DNA of 35,289 nt. Source: Gammaproteobacteria bacterium (GTDB taxonomy: Bacteria; Pseudomonadota; Gammaproteobacteria; GRL18). A program made the translations under genes and the position numbers. The stretch's first letter is position 1, and each line of letters begins with the position of its first letter. The notes under the pieces are model-generated. The model was not told the origin of the DNA. It was given only the letters and a program-made list of their open reading frames with translations, and searched no databases. Shown here piece after piece: positions 1 to 8,369 of the stretch. The DNA is taken from positions 1-35,289 of the forward strand of contig JADGAU010000016.1 in the NCBI GenBank assembly GCA_015231865.1, given 5' to 3'.

Positions 1-85
1 TTTAGAATCAATAAGATATCAAGTATTGATTTTGCCGGATTTTTCACGAAACCCTGTATTTATATCACAAAATTCCGAACGGCTA

Positions 86-173
86 TGGCGAAGAGGGGGG
101 GGTTCGAACCCCCGAAACGTTTCCGTTTACACGCTTTCCAAGCGTGCGCATTCGACCACTCTGCCACCTCTCC
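86..173 (-). tRNA. tRNA-Ser (anticodon GGA)
   Basis: The minus strand folds into a complete class II tRNA. The acceptor 5' strand GGAGAGG pairs with CCTCTTC (one G-T wobble), followed by discriminator G and an encoded CCA at 86-88. The anticodon stem ACGCT/AGCGT encloses loop TTGGAAA, giving anticodon GGA, which reads UCC/UCU. A long variable arm, typical of serine tRNAs, lies between the anticodon arm and the T arm (GGGGG, loop TTCGAAC, CCCCC). It has its own consensus promoter immediately upstream. Confidence 0.96.
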
Positions 174-184
174 GTGAGGCGCTG

Positions 185-213
185 ATCATATCCGTATCAG
201 CTTTAAGTGTCAA
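185..213 (-). promoter_or_regulatory. Promoter of tRNA-Ser
   Basis: On the minus strand a perfect -35 hexamer TTGACA (208-213) is followed by a 17-nt spacer and -10 TATGAT (185-190). The tRNA 5' end lies 12 nt past the -10 box, leaving a leader of only about five nucleotides, as is common for stable RNA genes. Confidence 0.85.
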
Positions 214-218
214 ATGCG

Positions 219-246
219 TTGATTAATTGATTGGTTTAGATATAAT
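219..246 (+). promoter_or_regulatory. Candidate promoter of the CAP-domain gene
   Basis: TTGATT (219-224), a 16-nt spacer, then a perfect TATAAT (241-246). It would start transcription near 253, giving a leader of about 45 nt before the TTG start at 297. It stands back-to-back with the tRNA-Ser promoter; the two -35 boxes are only five bases apart. Confidence 0.6.
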
Positions 247-296
247 CGAAAGCTTCGTTAGACATAAATTATTATTGATTCATACGAGCTGCTCGA

Positions 297-1925
297 TTGC
301 TAAGAATATATTTTATTAATATTTTATCAGGTGTCATTTTACTGAATTTGTGCTGTTTTAAAATAGCCCTAGCTGCCACAGTCATTGATACAAATAATTC
401 CGCAGATAATAAAATCAAGGCGCTTACGGCACTAAATAAAATTAGAAGACAAGTTAATTTAAAGCCTTTCTCACCAAACACATTGTTAATTCAATCAGCA
501 AAAAATCATGCTGATTATTCAACACAGAACAACTTCCCTGCCGGGCATATAGAAACGGATTCATCCAGAAAAGAATTCACGGGTAAGACCCCCGTTCAAA
601 GGACAAGCTTTGCAGGTTATGCCAGTTTATTTGTTGCCGAGAATGTTTCCAGTGGGCAAGATAGTTATGAAGCCTCTATCAGTGGGTTGATGTCAGCAAT
701 ATATCATCGTTTTGCTTTTTTAAACCCGCTTTATGATGAAGTGGGAATGGCTAAAAGCACTTATCCAAATGGAAAGGAATTTTATGCCTATAACTTAGGT
801 AATCGCAGTTACAATGATTTGTGTCAAGAACCTTCCTATATGGGCTTTGATAGTTTCTATTTAAAAGTTTGTCAGCCTAATATTAAAATTGAAGCTAGTG
901 GCTTTAATCAGATAAAACAAGGCTATCTTAGTTTTGTTCCAGAATTAATCGTTTGGCCAACGGATAATGCACATTCAATTTCACCTGTTTTTTATGAAGA
1001 AGATCCTGATCCACTTCCTGATTTATCAGTGGCAGGCTATCCAATTTCAATTGAAGTAAATCCATTAAAATTAAAAGATTTTAAAATGAGTAGTTTTTTA
1101 CTTTATCGGGAAGACACTGGCGAGCAGATAAAACAAACGCGTTTACTCACTAAAGATACCGATCCTAATGAAAAATTAACAGCGTACCAATATGCACTTT
1201 TTCCATTATTAAGATTGGAAAATGATGCGTTCTATCGAGTTTTTATCAAATTTAAAGCGAATAATAAAGAAATGAGCCGAAGTTGGTCATTCAAAACCAG
1301 TCCTTTGTCGGTAGACAAACACACTTATACCGTTCAGCCAGGGCAGAAGCAGTTAATGGTATCATCCGGGCTTAAGGAGTTTGTTCTTTATTTCCCACCA
1401 AGCACCGAGTTCCCGAGTTTTAATCGTTTTCAGGCTAAATATAATTTATTGATAAAACCCGATATTAAATTTATAGATAAAAATACCCTAAATATCAAAT
1501 TAAATGGCCTGGGCGAGAGCCAATTACGTTTACTATTAAATGATGGTCGAGAATTTACCATTTTATTGGTTGATCAAGGTAAGGTAAATAAATTTAATGT
1601 AAATTCAATACCTCGAATCAACAAAGTTCCTATCTATGATTCCGCAAGCGATTTACTATCAATGCCATTTGTACGTGAAAATAATGAGCTATATCAATAT
1701 TATTTAAAACTGGTTAATCGCACAGAAAATAAAATCAGCTTTAAGTTAGTAAAGGCAATAAAGTTAAGTAGTGATATAGAAAAAAACATAATAGAAAGAA
1801 ATTTCGATCTCAGTGGTAAGGGGCTCCTGGATAGCCTTTCAATTAATGGGAAAATATTCCCCTATGTTTTGTTAACAAAAGATACTGAGCAAGGCATGAA
1901 TGTCTTTACATTTAATAAGCAATAG
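297..1925 (+). CDS. Exported CAP (SCP/PR-1) domain protein
   Basis: This is a 542-residue exported protein. An N-terminal signal peptide (hydrophobic core about residues 8-26, cleavage likely after ALA) precedes a CAP domain of about residues 38-170. The domain shows typical elements: an N-x-x-R helix, a His in PAGHIETD, a TGKTPVQR segment, an AENVSSG block and a YHR...NPLYDEVG block. The remaining 370 residues match nothing I recognise and look beta-rich. Bacterial CAP proteins are exported and mostly of unknown function. The start is TTG: an in-frame TGA lies at 276-278, no ATG lies between it and the signal peptide, and no clear Shine-Dalgarno (SD) site is visible. It stands alone between tRNA-Ser and deaD. 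Confidence 0.82.
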   Translation: MLRIYFINILSGVILLNLCCFKIALAATVIDTNNSADNKIKALTALNKIRRQVNLKPFSPNTLLIQSAKNHADYSTQNNFPAGHIETDSSRKEFTGKTPVQRTSFAGYASLFVAENVSSGQDSYEASISGLMSAIYHRFAFLNPLYDEVGMAKSTYPNGKEFYAYNLGNRSYNDLCQEPSYMGFDSFYLKVCQPNIKIEASGFNQIKQGYLSFVPELIVWPTDNAHSISPVFYEEDPDPLPDLSVAGYPISIEVNPLKLKDFKMSSFLLYREDTGEQIKQTRLLTKDTDPNEKLTAYQYALFPLLRLENDAFYRVFIKFKANNKEMSRSWSFKTSPLSVDKHTYTVQPGQKQLMVSSGLKEFVLYFPPSTEFPSFNRFQAKYNLLIKPDIKFIDKNTLNIKLNGLGESQLRLLLNDGREFTILLVDQGKVNKFNVNSIPRINKVPIYDSASDLLSMPFVRENNELYQYYLKLVNRTENKISFKLVKAIKLSSDIEKNIIERNFDLSGKGLLDSLSINGKIFPYVLLTKDTEQGMNVFTFNKQ

Positions 1926-1975
1926 TTTTTCTATATAAAAAATCATGATTTTCAAATAGTTATTTATCATTTATC

Positions 1976-2003
1976 TTGATAATTATAGAAATAAGCGTAT
2001 AAT
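1976..2003 (+). promoter_or_regulatory. Promoter of deaD
   Basis: TTGATA (1976-1981), a 16-nt spacer, then a perfect TATAAT (1998-2003). It predicts a leader of about 65 nt before the GTG start of deaD. Confidence 0.7.
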
Positions 2004-2017
2004 CCACGCTTCTTTTT

Positions 2018-2051
2018 CCCCTGACCAGGATATTTTTCCAGGTTTAAGGGG
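2018..2051 (+). promoter_or_regulatory. Hairpin in the deaD 5' leader
   Basis: CCCCT (2018-2022) pairs with AGGGG (2047-2051), and inside it ACC-A-GG pairs with CC-A-GGT across an A/A mismatch, closing on an AT-rich loop. It lies wholly in the predicted leader, 24 nt before the start codon, and has no U-tract. A role in control of the helicase mRNA is inference. Confidence 0.45.
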
Positions 2052-2074
2052 CTAATAATATTGCAGAGGTTATT

Positions 2075-3874
2075 GTGGCAAAAACAGAAGTTTCCAACTT
2101 TGATGATTTAGGACTAAATAAGCAAATAGTAAAAGTGCTAAGTCAGATTGGCTATGAGTCACCATCGCCTATTCAGGCCGAAACAATACCTCTGCTATTA
2201 GATGGTCGTGATGTTTTAGGACAAGCACAAACTGGTACTGGTAAAACAGCTGCTTTTGCTTTACCAATTATTAATAATCTGTCCTTATCTCAAAAATCTC
2301 CTCAGGTTCTGGTGCTTGCACCGACTCGTGAATTGGCAATACAGGTGGCAGAAGCTTTTCAAAAATATGCGCATAATTTAAATGGATTTCATGTTTTACC
2401 AATTTATGGTGGTCAGGACTATAGTTCACAGTTAAGAGCTTTAAAGCGTGGACCTCAAGTGATTGTTGGTACACCTGGTCGAGTCATGGATCATATGCGA
2501 CGTGGCACTTTGGTCTTATCAGAATTAAAAGTCATGGTCCTGGATGAAGCAGATGAAATGCTTAGGATGGGGTTTATTGATGATGTTGAATGGATTTTAG
2601 AAAAAACGCCCAAAGATAGACAAATTGCTTTGTTTTCAGCCACGATGCCTAAGCAAATTAAACATATTGCAACGAATTATCTTAATAATCCTGCTCAAGT
2701 TCACATTAAGCTCAAAACGGCGACAGCAGAAACTATTCGTCAGCGTTTCTGGCCAGTGAGTGGCTATCATAAATTAGATGCTCTTACCAGAATTTTAGAA
2801 GCTGAACATTTTGATGCGGTCATTATTTTTGTTCGTACTAAAACGGCAACAATAGAATTAGCAGAAAAGTTGGAAGCAAGAGGTTATTCGTCTGCTGCAC
2901 TTAATGGTGATATTGCTCAGAATCATCGTGAGCGGACAATAGAACAATTAAAGCAAGGTAAGATTGATATCTTAGTCGCAACAGATGTGGCGGCAAGAGG
3001 TCTTGATGTTAAACGCATTAGTCATGTGATTAATTACGATATACCTTATGATGCAGAAGCCTATATTCACAGAATTGGAAGAACGGGCAGAGCAGGACAA
3101 AATGGTGAAGCTATTTTATTTGTACAGCCTCGTGAGAAACGCCTCTTAAGTATCATTGAAAAAGCAACTAACAAGAAAATAGAAATGATGGACTTGCCAT
3201 CAACGGATATTATCAATGATAAAAGGATAGAAAAATTTAAACTTCAAATAACCGATACCTTAGCAATCGGTTATTTAGATATTTATAGCCAATTAATTGA
3301 AGAGTATGAAAAGGAATATAATATTCCGGCACTTGAAATAGCAGCGGCACTGGCAAAATTATTACAAGGCAATCAGCCTTTTCTGTTACAGGATAATCCT
3401 CGTAAAAATAAACAAAAAGTGATTGATGAGTTCCAGCAAAGGGATCAAAAGTCAGGACGAGAAAGAAGACGCAGTAATGCTTCTGATCGCGGAGATAGGG
3501 ATAGAAACCAGGGCAAACGTTCTTCAAGAAATCAAAATTCCAAGCAACAGGAAATGGATACTTTTAGAATTGAGGTAGGCCATGATCATAAGGTTAAGCC
3601 TGGAAATATTGTTGGGGCTATCGCCAATGAAGCAGGTCTGGATAGTGCAGATATCGGTCATATTAAAATATTTGATCAATACAGCCTGGTTGATTTGCCT
3701 AAAGGTATGCCTAAAAGTGTTTTTGATGATTTAAAACACGCCTGGGTTTCCGGTAAAAAACTTGATATTTCTCGCATTGGTGGTGATGCAGTTAATAAGC
3801 GTTCAAGAAAACCGGCTAATAAACCTGCTGATAAAAAAGTAAGCAAAAAAGACAATAAACAAAAAAGACAATAA
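2075..3874 (+). CDS. deaD: DEAD-box ATP-dependent RNA helicase DeaD/CsdA
   Basis: A 599-residue cytoplasmic helicase that unwinds structured RNA in ribosome assembly and cold-related mRNA decay. All core motifs are present: the Q motif around Q34, Walker A AQTGTGKT (51-58), PTRELAIQ (83-90), TPGR (133-136), DEAD (157-160), SAT (188-190), ARGLD (307-311) and HRIGRTGR (332-339). A basic linker (about 450-490) leads to an RRM-like DbpA-type RNA-binding domain (about 495-570) and a Lys-rich tail. Length and order match E. coli CsdA. The start is GTG, preceded by GAGG at -9. It has its own promoter and a structured leader; the pilW-like gene begins 15 bases after its stop, so read-through into the pilus genes is likely. 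Confidence 0.95.
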   Translation: MAKTEVSNFDDLGLNKQIVKVLSQIGYESPSPIQAETIPLLLDGRDVLGQAQTGTGKTAAFALPIINNLSLSQKSPQVLVLAPTRELAIQVAEAFQKYAHNLNGFHVLPIYGGQDYSSQLRALKRGPQVIVGTPGRVMDHMRRGTLVLSELKVMVLDEADEMLRMGFIDDVEWILEKTPKDRQIALFSATMPKQIKHIATNYLNNPAQVHIKLKTATAETIRQRFWPVSGYHKLDALTRILEAEHFDAVIIFVRTKTATIELAEKLEARGYSSAALNGDIAQNHRERTIEQLKQGKIDILVATDVAARGLDVKRISHVINYDIPYDAEAYIHRIGRTGRAGQNGEAILFVQPREKRLLSIIEKATNKKIEMMDLPSTDIINDKRIEKFKLQITDTLAIGYLDIYSQLIEEYEKEYNIPALEIAAALAKLLQGNQPFLLQDNPRKNKQKVIDEFQQRDQKSGRERRRSNASDRGDRDRNQGKRSSRNQNSKQQEMDTFRIEVGHDHKVKPGNIVGAIANEAGLDSADIGHIKIFDQYSLVDLPKGMPKSVFDDLKHAWVSGKKLDISRIGGDAVNKRSRKPANKPADKKVSKKDNKQKRQ

Positions 3875-3889
3875 TAACCTTATTATGTT

Positions 3890-4684
3890 ATGGATTTAAC
3901 GACTGAAAAAGGCTTCTCAATTGTTGAATTACTCATAGCCAGTACCTTAAGCCTGATTATTATTTTATCGGTGCTAACCGTCTATGTTAATGCTACGAAT
4001 GATAGTGCTCAGTTATTAAAGCATGTCCAGTTTAATGAAGAAATGAATGCGCTTAGCCAAATTATTTCTAATGATATCAAACGGGCCGGCTTTTGGGCTC
4101 ATGCTAAAGAGTTAAATGATTTTTCTGAAAATCCTTTTGTTACTTTTAGCGTATTGCCAGATGGAACAAAATACTTCCCTTTTTCAATTAACCTTGCTAA
4201 TAATGGTCAATGTATAAGTTTTGCTTATGATGCCGATGAGCATGATGGTAAGAACTTGCAAACATCGGATCTTTTTGCTTATAGATTAAAAGATAAACAA
4301 ATTCAGGTTTTAAGTAGTGTAAATTTTGATAATTTTGCTAAAGCGCCTTGTGCTAATGACAGTGGACAATGGATGAGTTTAAGTGATAAGACATTTATGC
4401 AAATTAGCGAATTAAAATTTTCACTTGTAGGCAGTCAATGTTTAAATATGAGAACACAAGAGATTGCTCAACTTAATAATAATATCCAGCCATCAGCTTG
4501 TAGCGAACTGAAAAATACTGCGGGTGATCGTTTACTGGAAATGCGATTTATTACATTATCAATTACTGGAAAGTTGTCCCAGCTTAGTGATACGATTTCT
4601 AGTAATGAAATGGAAAAAACCATACAAATTTCTGCTCCTAACCACCATATTTATATAGAGCCAAGTGCACAACCTAATAGTTAG
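3890..4684 (+). CDS. pilW: Minor pilin-like protein, PilW family
   Basis: A 264-residue class III prepilin-like protein. The short leader ends at Gly8, followed by FSIVE with the conserved Glu at position +5 (E13) and a 20-residue hydrophobic helix (to about residue 38). This is the site for prepilin peptidase PilD and for assembly into a type IV pilus tip. An NDIKRAGFW segment (about 62-70) matches the PilW signature in which a dipeptide RAG follows the helix. Paired Cys residues occur in the globular part. It follows deaD by 15 nt with no obvious promoter. Its stop codon sits on the edge of the inserted 83-bp element. Assignment to PilW rests on the N-terminus and on the neighbouring PilX/PilV-like genes. 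Confidence 0.8.
   Translation: MDLTTEKGFSIVELLIASTLSLIIILSVLTVYVNATNDSAQLLKHVQFNEEMNALSQIISNDIKRAGFWAHAKELNDFSENPFVTFSVLPDGTKYFPFSINLANNGQCISFAYDADEHDGKNLQTSDLFAYRLKDKQIQVLSSVNFDNFAKAPCANDSGQWMSLSDKTFMQISELKFSLVGSQCLNMRTQEIAQLNNNIQPSACSELKNTAGDRLLEMRFITLSITGKLSQLSDTISSNEMEKTIQISAPNHHIYIEPSAQPNS
4679..4683. repeat. Left 5-bp target-site duplication (AGTTA)
   Basis: AGTTA directly abuts the left inverted end of the 83-bp element and matches the sequence directly abutting the right end at 4767-4771. Confidence 0.7.
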
Positions 4685-4766
4685 AGATCTTTGCATGAGA
4701 CATTTTATGCACAATAACAACGTTGTACCACAAGGGCAAGTAAAAAATAACTCGTGCAAAGGTCTC
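4684..4766. mobile_element. 83-bp MITE-like element with 16-bp inverted ends
   Basis: The left end GAGATCTTTGCATGAG (4684-4699) and the reverse complement of the right end, GAGACCTTTGCACGAG (4751-4766), match at 14 of 16 positions. The element is flanked by a perfect 5-bp direct repeat AGTTA (4679-4683 and 4767-4771), the expected scar of transposition. It has no coding capacity; a perfect 10-bp palindrome ACAACGTTGT lies at 4717-4726. Removing element plus one repeat restores pilW stop TAG, then TTT, then the next ATG. The ends recall those of some IS5-family elements from memory, but the 5-bp duplication is not typical for that family, so the parent IS is unassigned. Confidence 0.75.
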
Positions 4767-4771
4767 AGTTA
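4767..4771. repeat. Right 5-bp target-site duplication (AGTTA)
   Basis: Second copy of AGTTA, directly after the right inverted end of the element and five bases before the ATG of the pilX-like gene. Confidence 0.7.
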
Positions 4772-4775
4772 GTTT

Positions 4776-5873
4776 ATGAATCCGCAATATTGTCAAATTA
4801 AACAACGTAAGCAATTAGGACTAACAACTTTAATTTTCTCAAGTATTATTTTATTTGCAATCAGTCTGGTCGTTTTATATGCCAGTAAATCTGCGCTGAT
4901 TGAGCAGAAAATTCATAATAACTTAAGTCAAACAAATCAGGATTTATTGGGCAGCGAGTCAAATTTAAATGAACATATTAACGACTTTAAGAAACTGACA
5001 GCAGATAAATTAAACGTGGATTTAATTGCTTATCTTGATCAGATTGAAAATACGACTCAAGAGCAAAAAGCGTACAAAATTACCTCAACATCAAAAAAAA
5101 ACAGTAATAATGAATATCGTTTTTCTACCTGGTTTAGCAAGCTGCCGATATTAGGGAATCAAATAGAACGACTACCGGTTTTTCCTTTAATTGTCAAACA
5201 CGCTATAGCGGTGAATAGCACGTTTCAGGTTATTAACGGACAATTCAAACGCACTATCTGGGCCGGTGCAGAGATCAATTTTGGGCAATCTGAAAATTCG
5301 AATACACAAATTATGATTAATAATAATTTGGTGATCACCTCAAACTCTGCAAAAGGAAACCATATTGATATCATTGAATCAGATCGTAATTTGGCCATAT
5401 TAGATAATGAAGAATTTTTTTCAAGATTAATGAATGAATCATCAAGATGGATTAAACAGTGGGCAATTGATCAGTCAAGTTACTACTTGGTTGATCAATT
5501 AGATAAGATTGATTTATCACAAAATTTAATTTGGATAGGAGATGGCGTTCAGGAAGTTAGTTTATCTTCAATACTATTAGGTAGCAGTACTAAGCCTGTT
5601 TTTATGTTTGTAGATGCGAGGGCGGCAAAGTTAATAACGAAAGGTAATATTTCTATAAATGGACTGTTATATGTTCGTGGAGATTGGCAGCCTCAGGGTA
5701 ATATTCAAGTCAAAGGCATGGTGATAGTGGAAGGTCAAATCTTACCCAGTCTAATACCAGAATTTACGCAAACAAGGATTCAATATTTACCAGAGAATTT
5801 AGTGTTTAAGTCTAGTAATTTTAGTACACAAGCACTGATTAATGGTTCATATCAATATCCTGATTATTGGTAA
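4776..5873 (+). CDS. PilX-like pilus assembly protein, oversized
   Basis: A 365-residue protein with an N-terminal segment of PilX type: a basic stretch (QRKQ), Gly15, a hydrophobic helix (about 16-36) and then ASKSALIEQKIHNN, resembling the PilX consensus of small residues followed by EQ/ER and N. It lacks the Glu+5 of true pilins, as PilX proteins often do. PilX is usually under 200 residues; here about 170 extra residues end in a region with regular short beta-like units (about 285-330). The start ATG has no close SD. The nearest purine run, AAAGG, lies 13 nt upstream inside the MITE-like element, so the insertion has replaced the original upstream sequence. It lies six nt before the pilV-like gene, in an evident operon. 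Confidence 0.65.
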   Translation: MNPQYCQIKQRKQLGLTTLIFSSIILFAISLVVLYASKSALIEQKIHNNLSQTNQDLLGSESNLNEHINDFKKLTADKLNVDLIAYLDQIENTTQEQKAYKITSTSKKNSNNEYRFSTWFSKLPILGNQIERLPVFPLIVKHAIAVNSTFQVINGQFKRTIWAGAEINFGQSENSNTQIMINNNLVITSNSAKGNHIDIIESDRNLAILDNEEFFSRLMNESSRWIKQWAIDQSSYYLVDQLDKIDLSQNLIWIGDGVQEVSLSSILLGSSTKPVFMFVDARAAKLITKGNISINGLLYVRGDWQPQGNIQVKGMVIVEGQILPSLIPEFTQTRIQYLPENLVFKSSNFSTQALINGSYQYPDYW

Positions 5874-5879
5874 AACTGA

Positions 5880-7262
5880 ATGAATAGACGGCGAGGTATT
5901 GCTTTAATTGAAATACTAATTTCAACCCTGATTATATCGACAGGTGTTTTGGCTATTATTTTATTAATGGCGCAGCTAAAGCAGGGCAGTGATGAGGTAC
6001 ATATTGATGATCAGGCCAGTCAACTTGCCTATAACAAATTGGAAAGTTTCAAAAATACAATCATTAAGTCGCAATTTAATGCACTTCAATCAGGTTCTGA
6101 AAAAGTTAAAGTTTCATCTGCTAGAGAGTTTGAAATTACCTGGAAAGTTAGTTCAATTAGTCAAAATGAAAAAAAAGTACAAATTAAAGTACATTCTGAT
6201 CACATCGAAACTGAAATTAATTATCTGCTATTATGGAATGACCCTGCCTTAAGTGTATCAGTCGTGACACATGGTGAAAAAGAAGAAGAAGCACTATTAT
6301 CATTTAGTGAGTTAGATGGAGCATCAAATAAAATAAGCACTATTGACAATACTATCGTACAAAAATATGACTTTCATAGTTTAGGACAGGTCATAGTTGA
6401 TGATAGTAATAAGTGGTATTTTCGTGGAAATAATTCAGACATCTGGCTAAGCGGACAATTTAAACAAGGCTCTGATATTAGTCAATTAGTGCAATTGATT
6501 TCAGGTAGAGTTTTTGTACAACTATCAAAGAAAACTAATTTTATATCCGACAATTTTCTGGAAATTTCCGGTGGCGGCCATTGTTATTATGTGGGTGATT
6601 TTAATGATATTGGTTTATCAAACTGGGCTTACATCCACTTTCAATGTGTTGGCGCACTTGATTGGCAGGGTAAGTTAGGTGTTTTGTCTATACAACAAGA
6701 AAACTTTTTTTGTCCATCATCATCTAAAAAGTATTTCAGCTATCAATCGATTAATGAAAAATTACAGCTATCAGGGATAAACCTCAATCAACAGTTACAG
6801 GACTTTATTGTTGTTGGAGATGATAAAATTAGCTCATGTGATAATGCACTTGAAGAAATTAATCAGAATCTTATTAATCAAAATTCGATTGCTTTAATTG
6901 AAAAAAATAAATTTAAGCAATCGATAGTCATTGATGATCAGTCTGTTGTTTCTTTTAGTGGAACGGTAAATCTGGATACGATATACCCAATTCATAAATT
7001 AAATTTTAAAATAACATCACTGGGTAATTCATACCCAATTGCAGACTATGCTTGTCAGGCAATAAATTCGTTACCTGATAACGTAGCTCAATTTCACTGT
7101 GCTATGATCTTGAAAAATAATATGATTTCTGATTGGCAAGGGCAATTAGAAGTTAACCTGAATTACTTAAATAATACACAGGGAGTTTCATCATGTCAGG
7201 TCATTAGTGATATTGATACCGGTGTCAAAAATAATTATCAACTGAGTTGTAAAAACTTATAA
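5880..7262 (+). CDS. pilV: PilV-like minor pilin with a duplicated Cys-rich C-terminal domain
   Basis: A 460-residue prepilin-like protein. The leader MNRRRG ends at Gly6, followed by IALIE with Glu+5 at E11 and a hydrophobic helix to about residue 31; the AYNKLESFKN segment (50-59) matches PilV. Typical PilV proteins are 150-200 residues. Here residues about 207-460 hold two copies of an unrecognised unit. Each begins SG-x-V, has a C...F-x-C pair (C235/C256 and C392/C407), a DWQG-x-L-x-V motif (261 and 418) and two further Cys (C278/C320 and C439/C457). In the periplasm these probably form disulfides. It may be a tip adhesin; that is inference. No pilY1, fimT or pilE accompanies the cluster. 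Confidence 0.75.
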   Translation: MNRRRGIALIEILISTLIISTGVLAIILLMAQLKQGSDEVHIDDQASQLAYNKLESFKNTIIKSQFNALQSGSEKVKVSSAREFEITWKVSSISQNEKKVQIKVHSDHIETEINYLLLWNDPALSVSVVTHGEKEEEALLSFSELDGASNKISTIDNTIVQKYDFHSLGQVIVDDSNKWYFRGNNSDIWLSGQFKQGSDISQLVQLISGRVFVQLSKKTNFISDNFLEISGGGHCYYVGDFNDIGLSNWAYIHFQCVGALDWQGKLGVLSIQQENFFCPSSSKKYFSYQSINEKLQLSGINLNQQLQDFIVVGDDKISSCDNALEEINQNLINQNSIALIEKNKFKQSIVIDDQSVVSFSGTVNLDTIYPIHKLNFKITSLGNSYPIADYACQAINSLPDNVAQFHCAMILKNNMISDWQGQLEVNLNYLNNTQGVSSCQVISDIDTGVKNNYQLSCKNL

Positions 7263-7304
7263 TGTCCAACTTAATTGATCACTTAATTTATAAAGGATAG
7301 ACGA

Positions 7305-8369
7305 ATGAGTCAGTTCTGGAGTCAAATAGTTAACAAGCTTACCCCTTATGTTCCCGGAGAACAGCCCAAGGTAAAAGACTTAATTAAATTAAATACCAAC
7401 GAGAATCCTTATCCGCCATCTGAAAAAGTGCGCCAGGTTTTATCTGCAGTGGCTCAGGATTCATTACAACTATATCCTGATCCCAATGCGGATGATTTAA
7501 AGCAAAACATTGCTGATTATTATCAATTAAACAAAGCACAGGTTTTCGTTGGCAATGGTTCTGATGAAGTTCTTGCTCATACCTTTGTGGCCTTATTAAA
7601 ACATGAGCAGCCAATTTTATTTCCAGATTTAAGTTATAGTTTTTATCCGGTCTATTGCGGGTTATTTTCTGTTGATTATCAAACAATTCCAGTAAACGAC
7701 GATTTTGAGATCGATATTGAAGATTACAAACTTAAAAATGGGGGAATAATTTTTCCTAACCCCAATGCGCCCACTAGCTGTTTTTTAAACCTTGAAGCAA
7801 TTGAAAAATTACTTAGTTTTAATATGGATTCAGTCGTTGTGGTAGATGAGGCATATATTGATTTTGGCGGTGACAGCGCTGCAAAATTGATTGATAAATA
7901 TGATAATTTATTAGTGATACAAACTTTTTCTAAATCACGATCTCTTGCTGGCCTTAGAGTTGGGTTTGCATTAGGCCAGACTCATCTGATTGAAGCATTA
8001 GAGCGGGTAAAAAATAGCTTCAACTCCTATCCATTGGACTTTTTTGCTCAAAAGGGAGCGATAGCAGCAATTAATGACAAACAATATTTTCAGGAAAGTA
8101 TTGATAAAATTATTGCTAGTAGAGGTTATCTGACAGAAAAATTAACAGAACTTGAATTTAAGGTACTACCTTCAAAAGCTAACTTTATTTTTGTTTCTCA
8201 TCAAAGTATTAATGCAGAAAAATTAGCTCGCGAGTTAAGACAAAAAAATATCATTGTTCGTCATTTTAAGCAGGATAGAATTGAGAATTTTCTTCGCATT
8301 ACGATCGGCAAGCAAAATGAATGTGAACAATTGCTGTCGGCTATAAAATCAATTATTTCTCAGAGCTGA
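7305..8369 (+). CDS. hisC: Histidinol-phosphate aminotransferase
   Basis: This 354-residue class I/II PLP aminotransferase converts imidazole acetol-phosphate plus glutamate to histidinol-phosphate in histidine synthesis. HisC marks are LNTNENPYPPS (29-39), a GNGSDE phosphate-contact motif (83-88), DEAYIDF (181-187) and the PLP lysine K210 in TFSKSRSLAGLRVG. The C-terminal FLRITIG holds the Arg that binds substrate. The ATG has a good SD (AAAGGA, 7292-7297). It is not with other his genes. It lies 42 nt after the pilV-like gene, so it may be the last gene of that transcript, and its end overlaps the convergent kinase gene by 17 bp. Confidence 0.93.
   Translation: MSQFWSQIVNKLTPYVPGEQPKVKDLIKLNTNENPYPPSEKVRQVLSAVAQDSLQLYPDPNADDLKQNIADYYQLNKAQVFVGNGSDEVLAHTFVALLKHEQPILFPDLSYSFYPVYCGLFSVDYQTIPVNDDFEIDIEDYKLKNGGIIFPNPNAPTSCFLNLEAIEKLLSFNMDSVVVVDEAYIDFGGDSAAKLIDKYDNLLVIQTFSKSRSLAGLRVGFALGQTHLIEALERVKNSFNSYPLDFFAQKGAIAAINDKQYFQESIDKIIASRGYLTEKLTELEFKVLPSKANFIFVSHQSINAEKLARELRQKNIIVRHFKQDRIENFLRITIGKQNECEQLLSAIKSIISQS

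Noticed and set aside
26-226. Open frame of 66 codons across the tRNA-Ser locus
   Set aside because: It runs antisense through a complete tRNA gene and its promoter and has no protein-like features.
1939-1952. AAAATCATGATTTT palindrome after the CAP gene as a terminator
   Set aside because: The stem is almost all A-T with no loop and is not preceded by a GC-rich stem; too weak to call.
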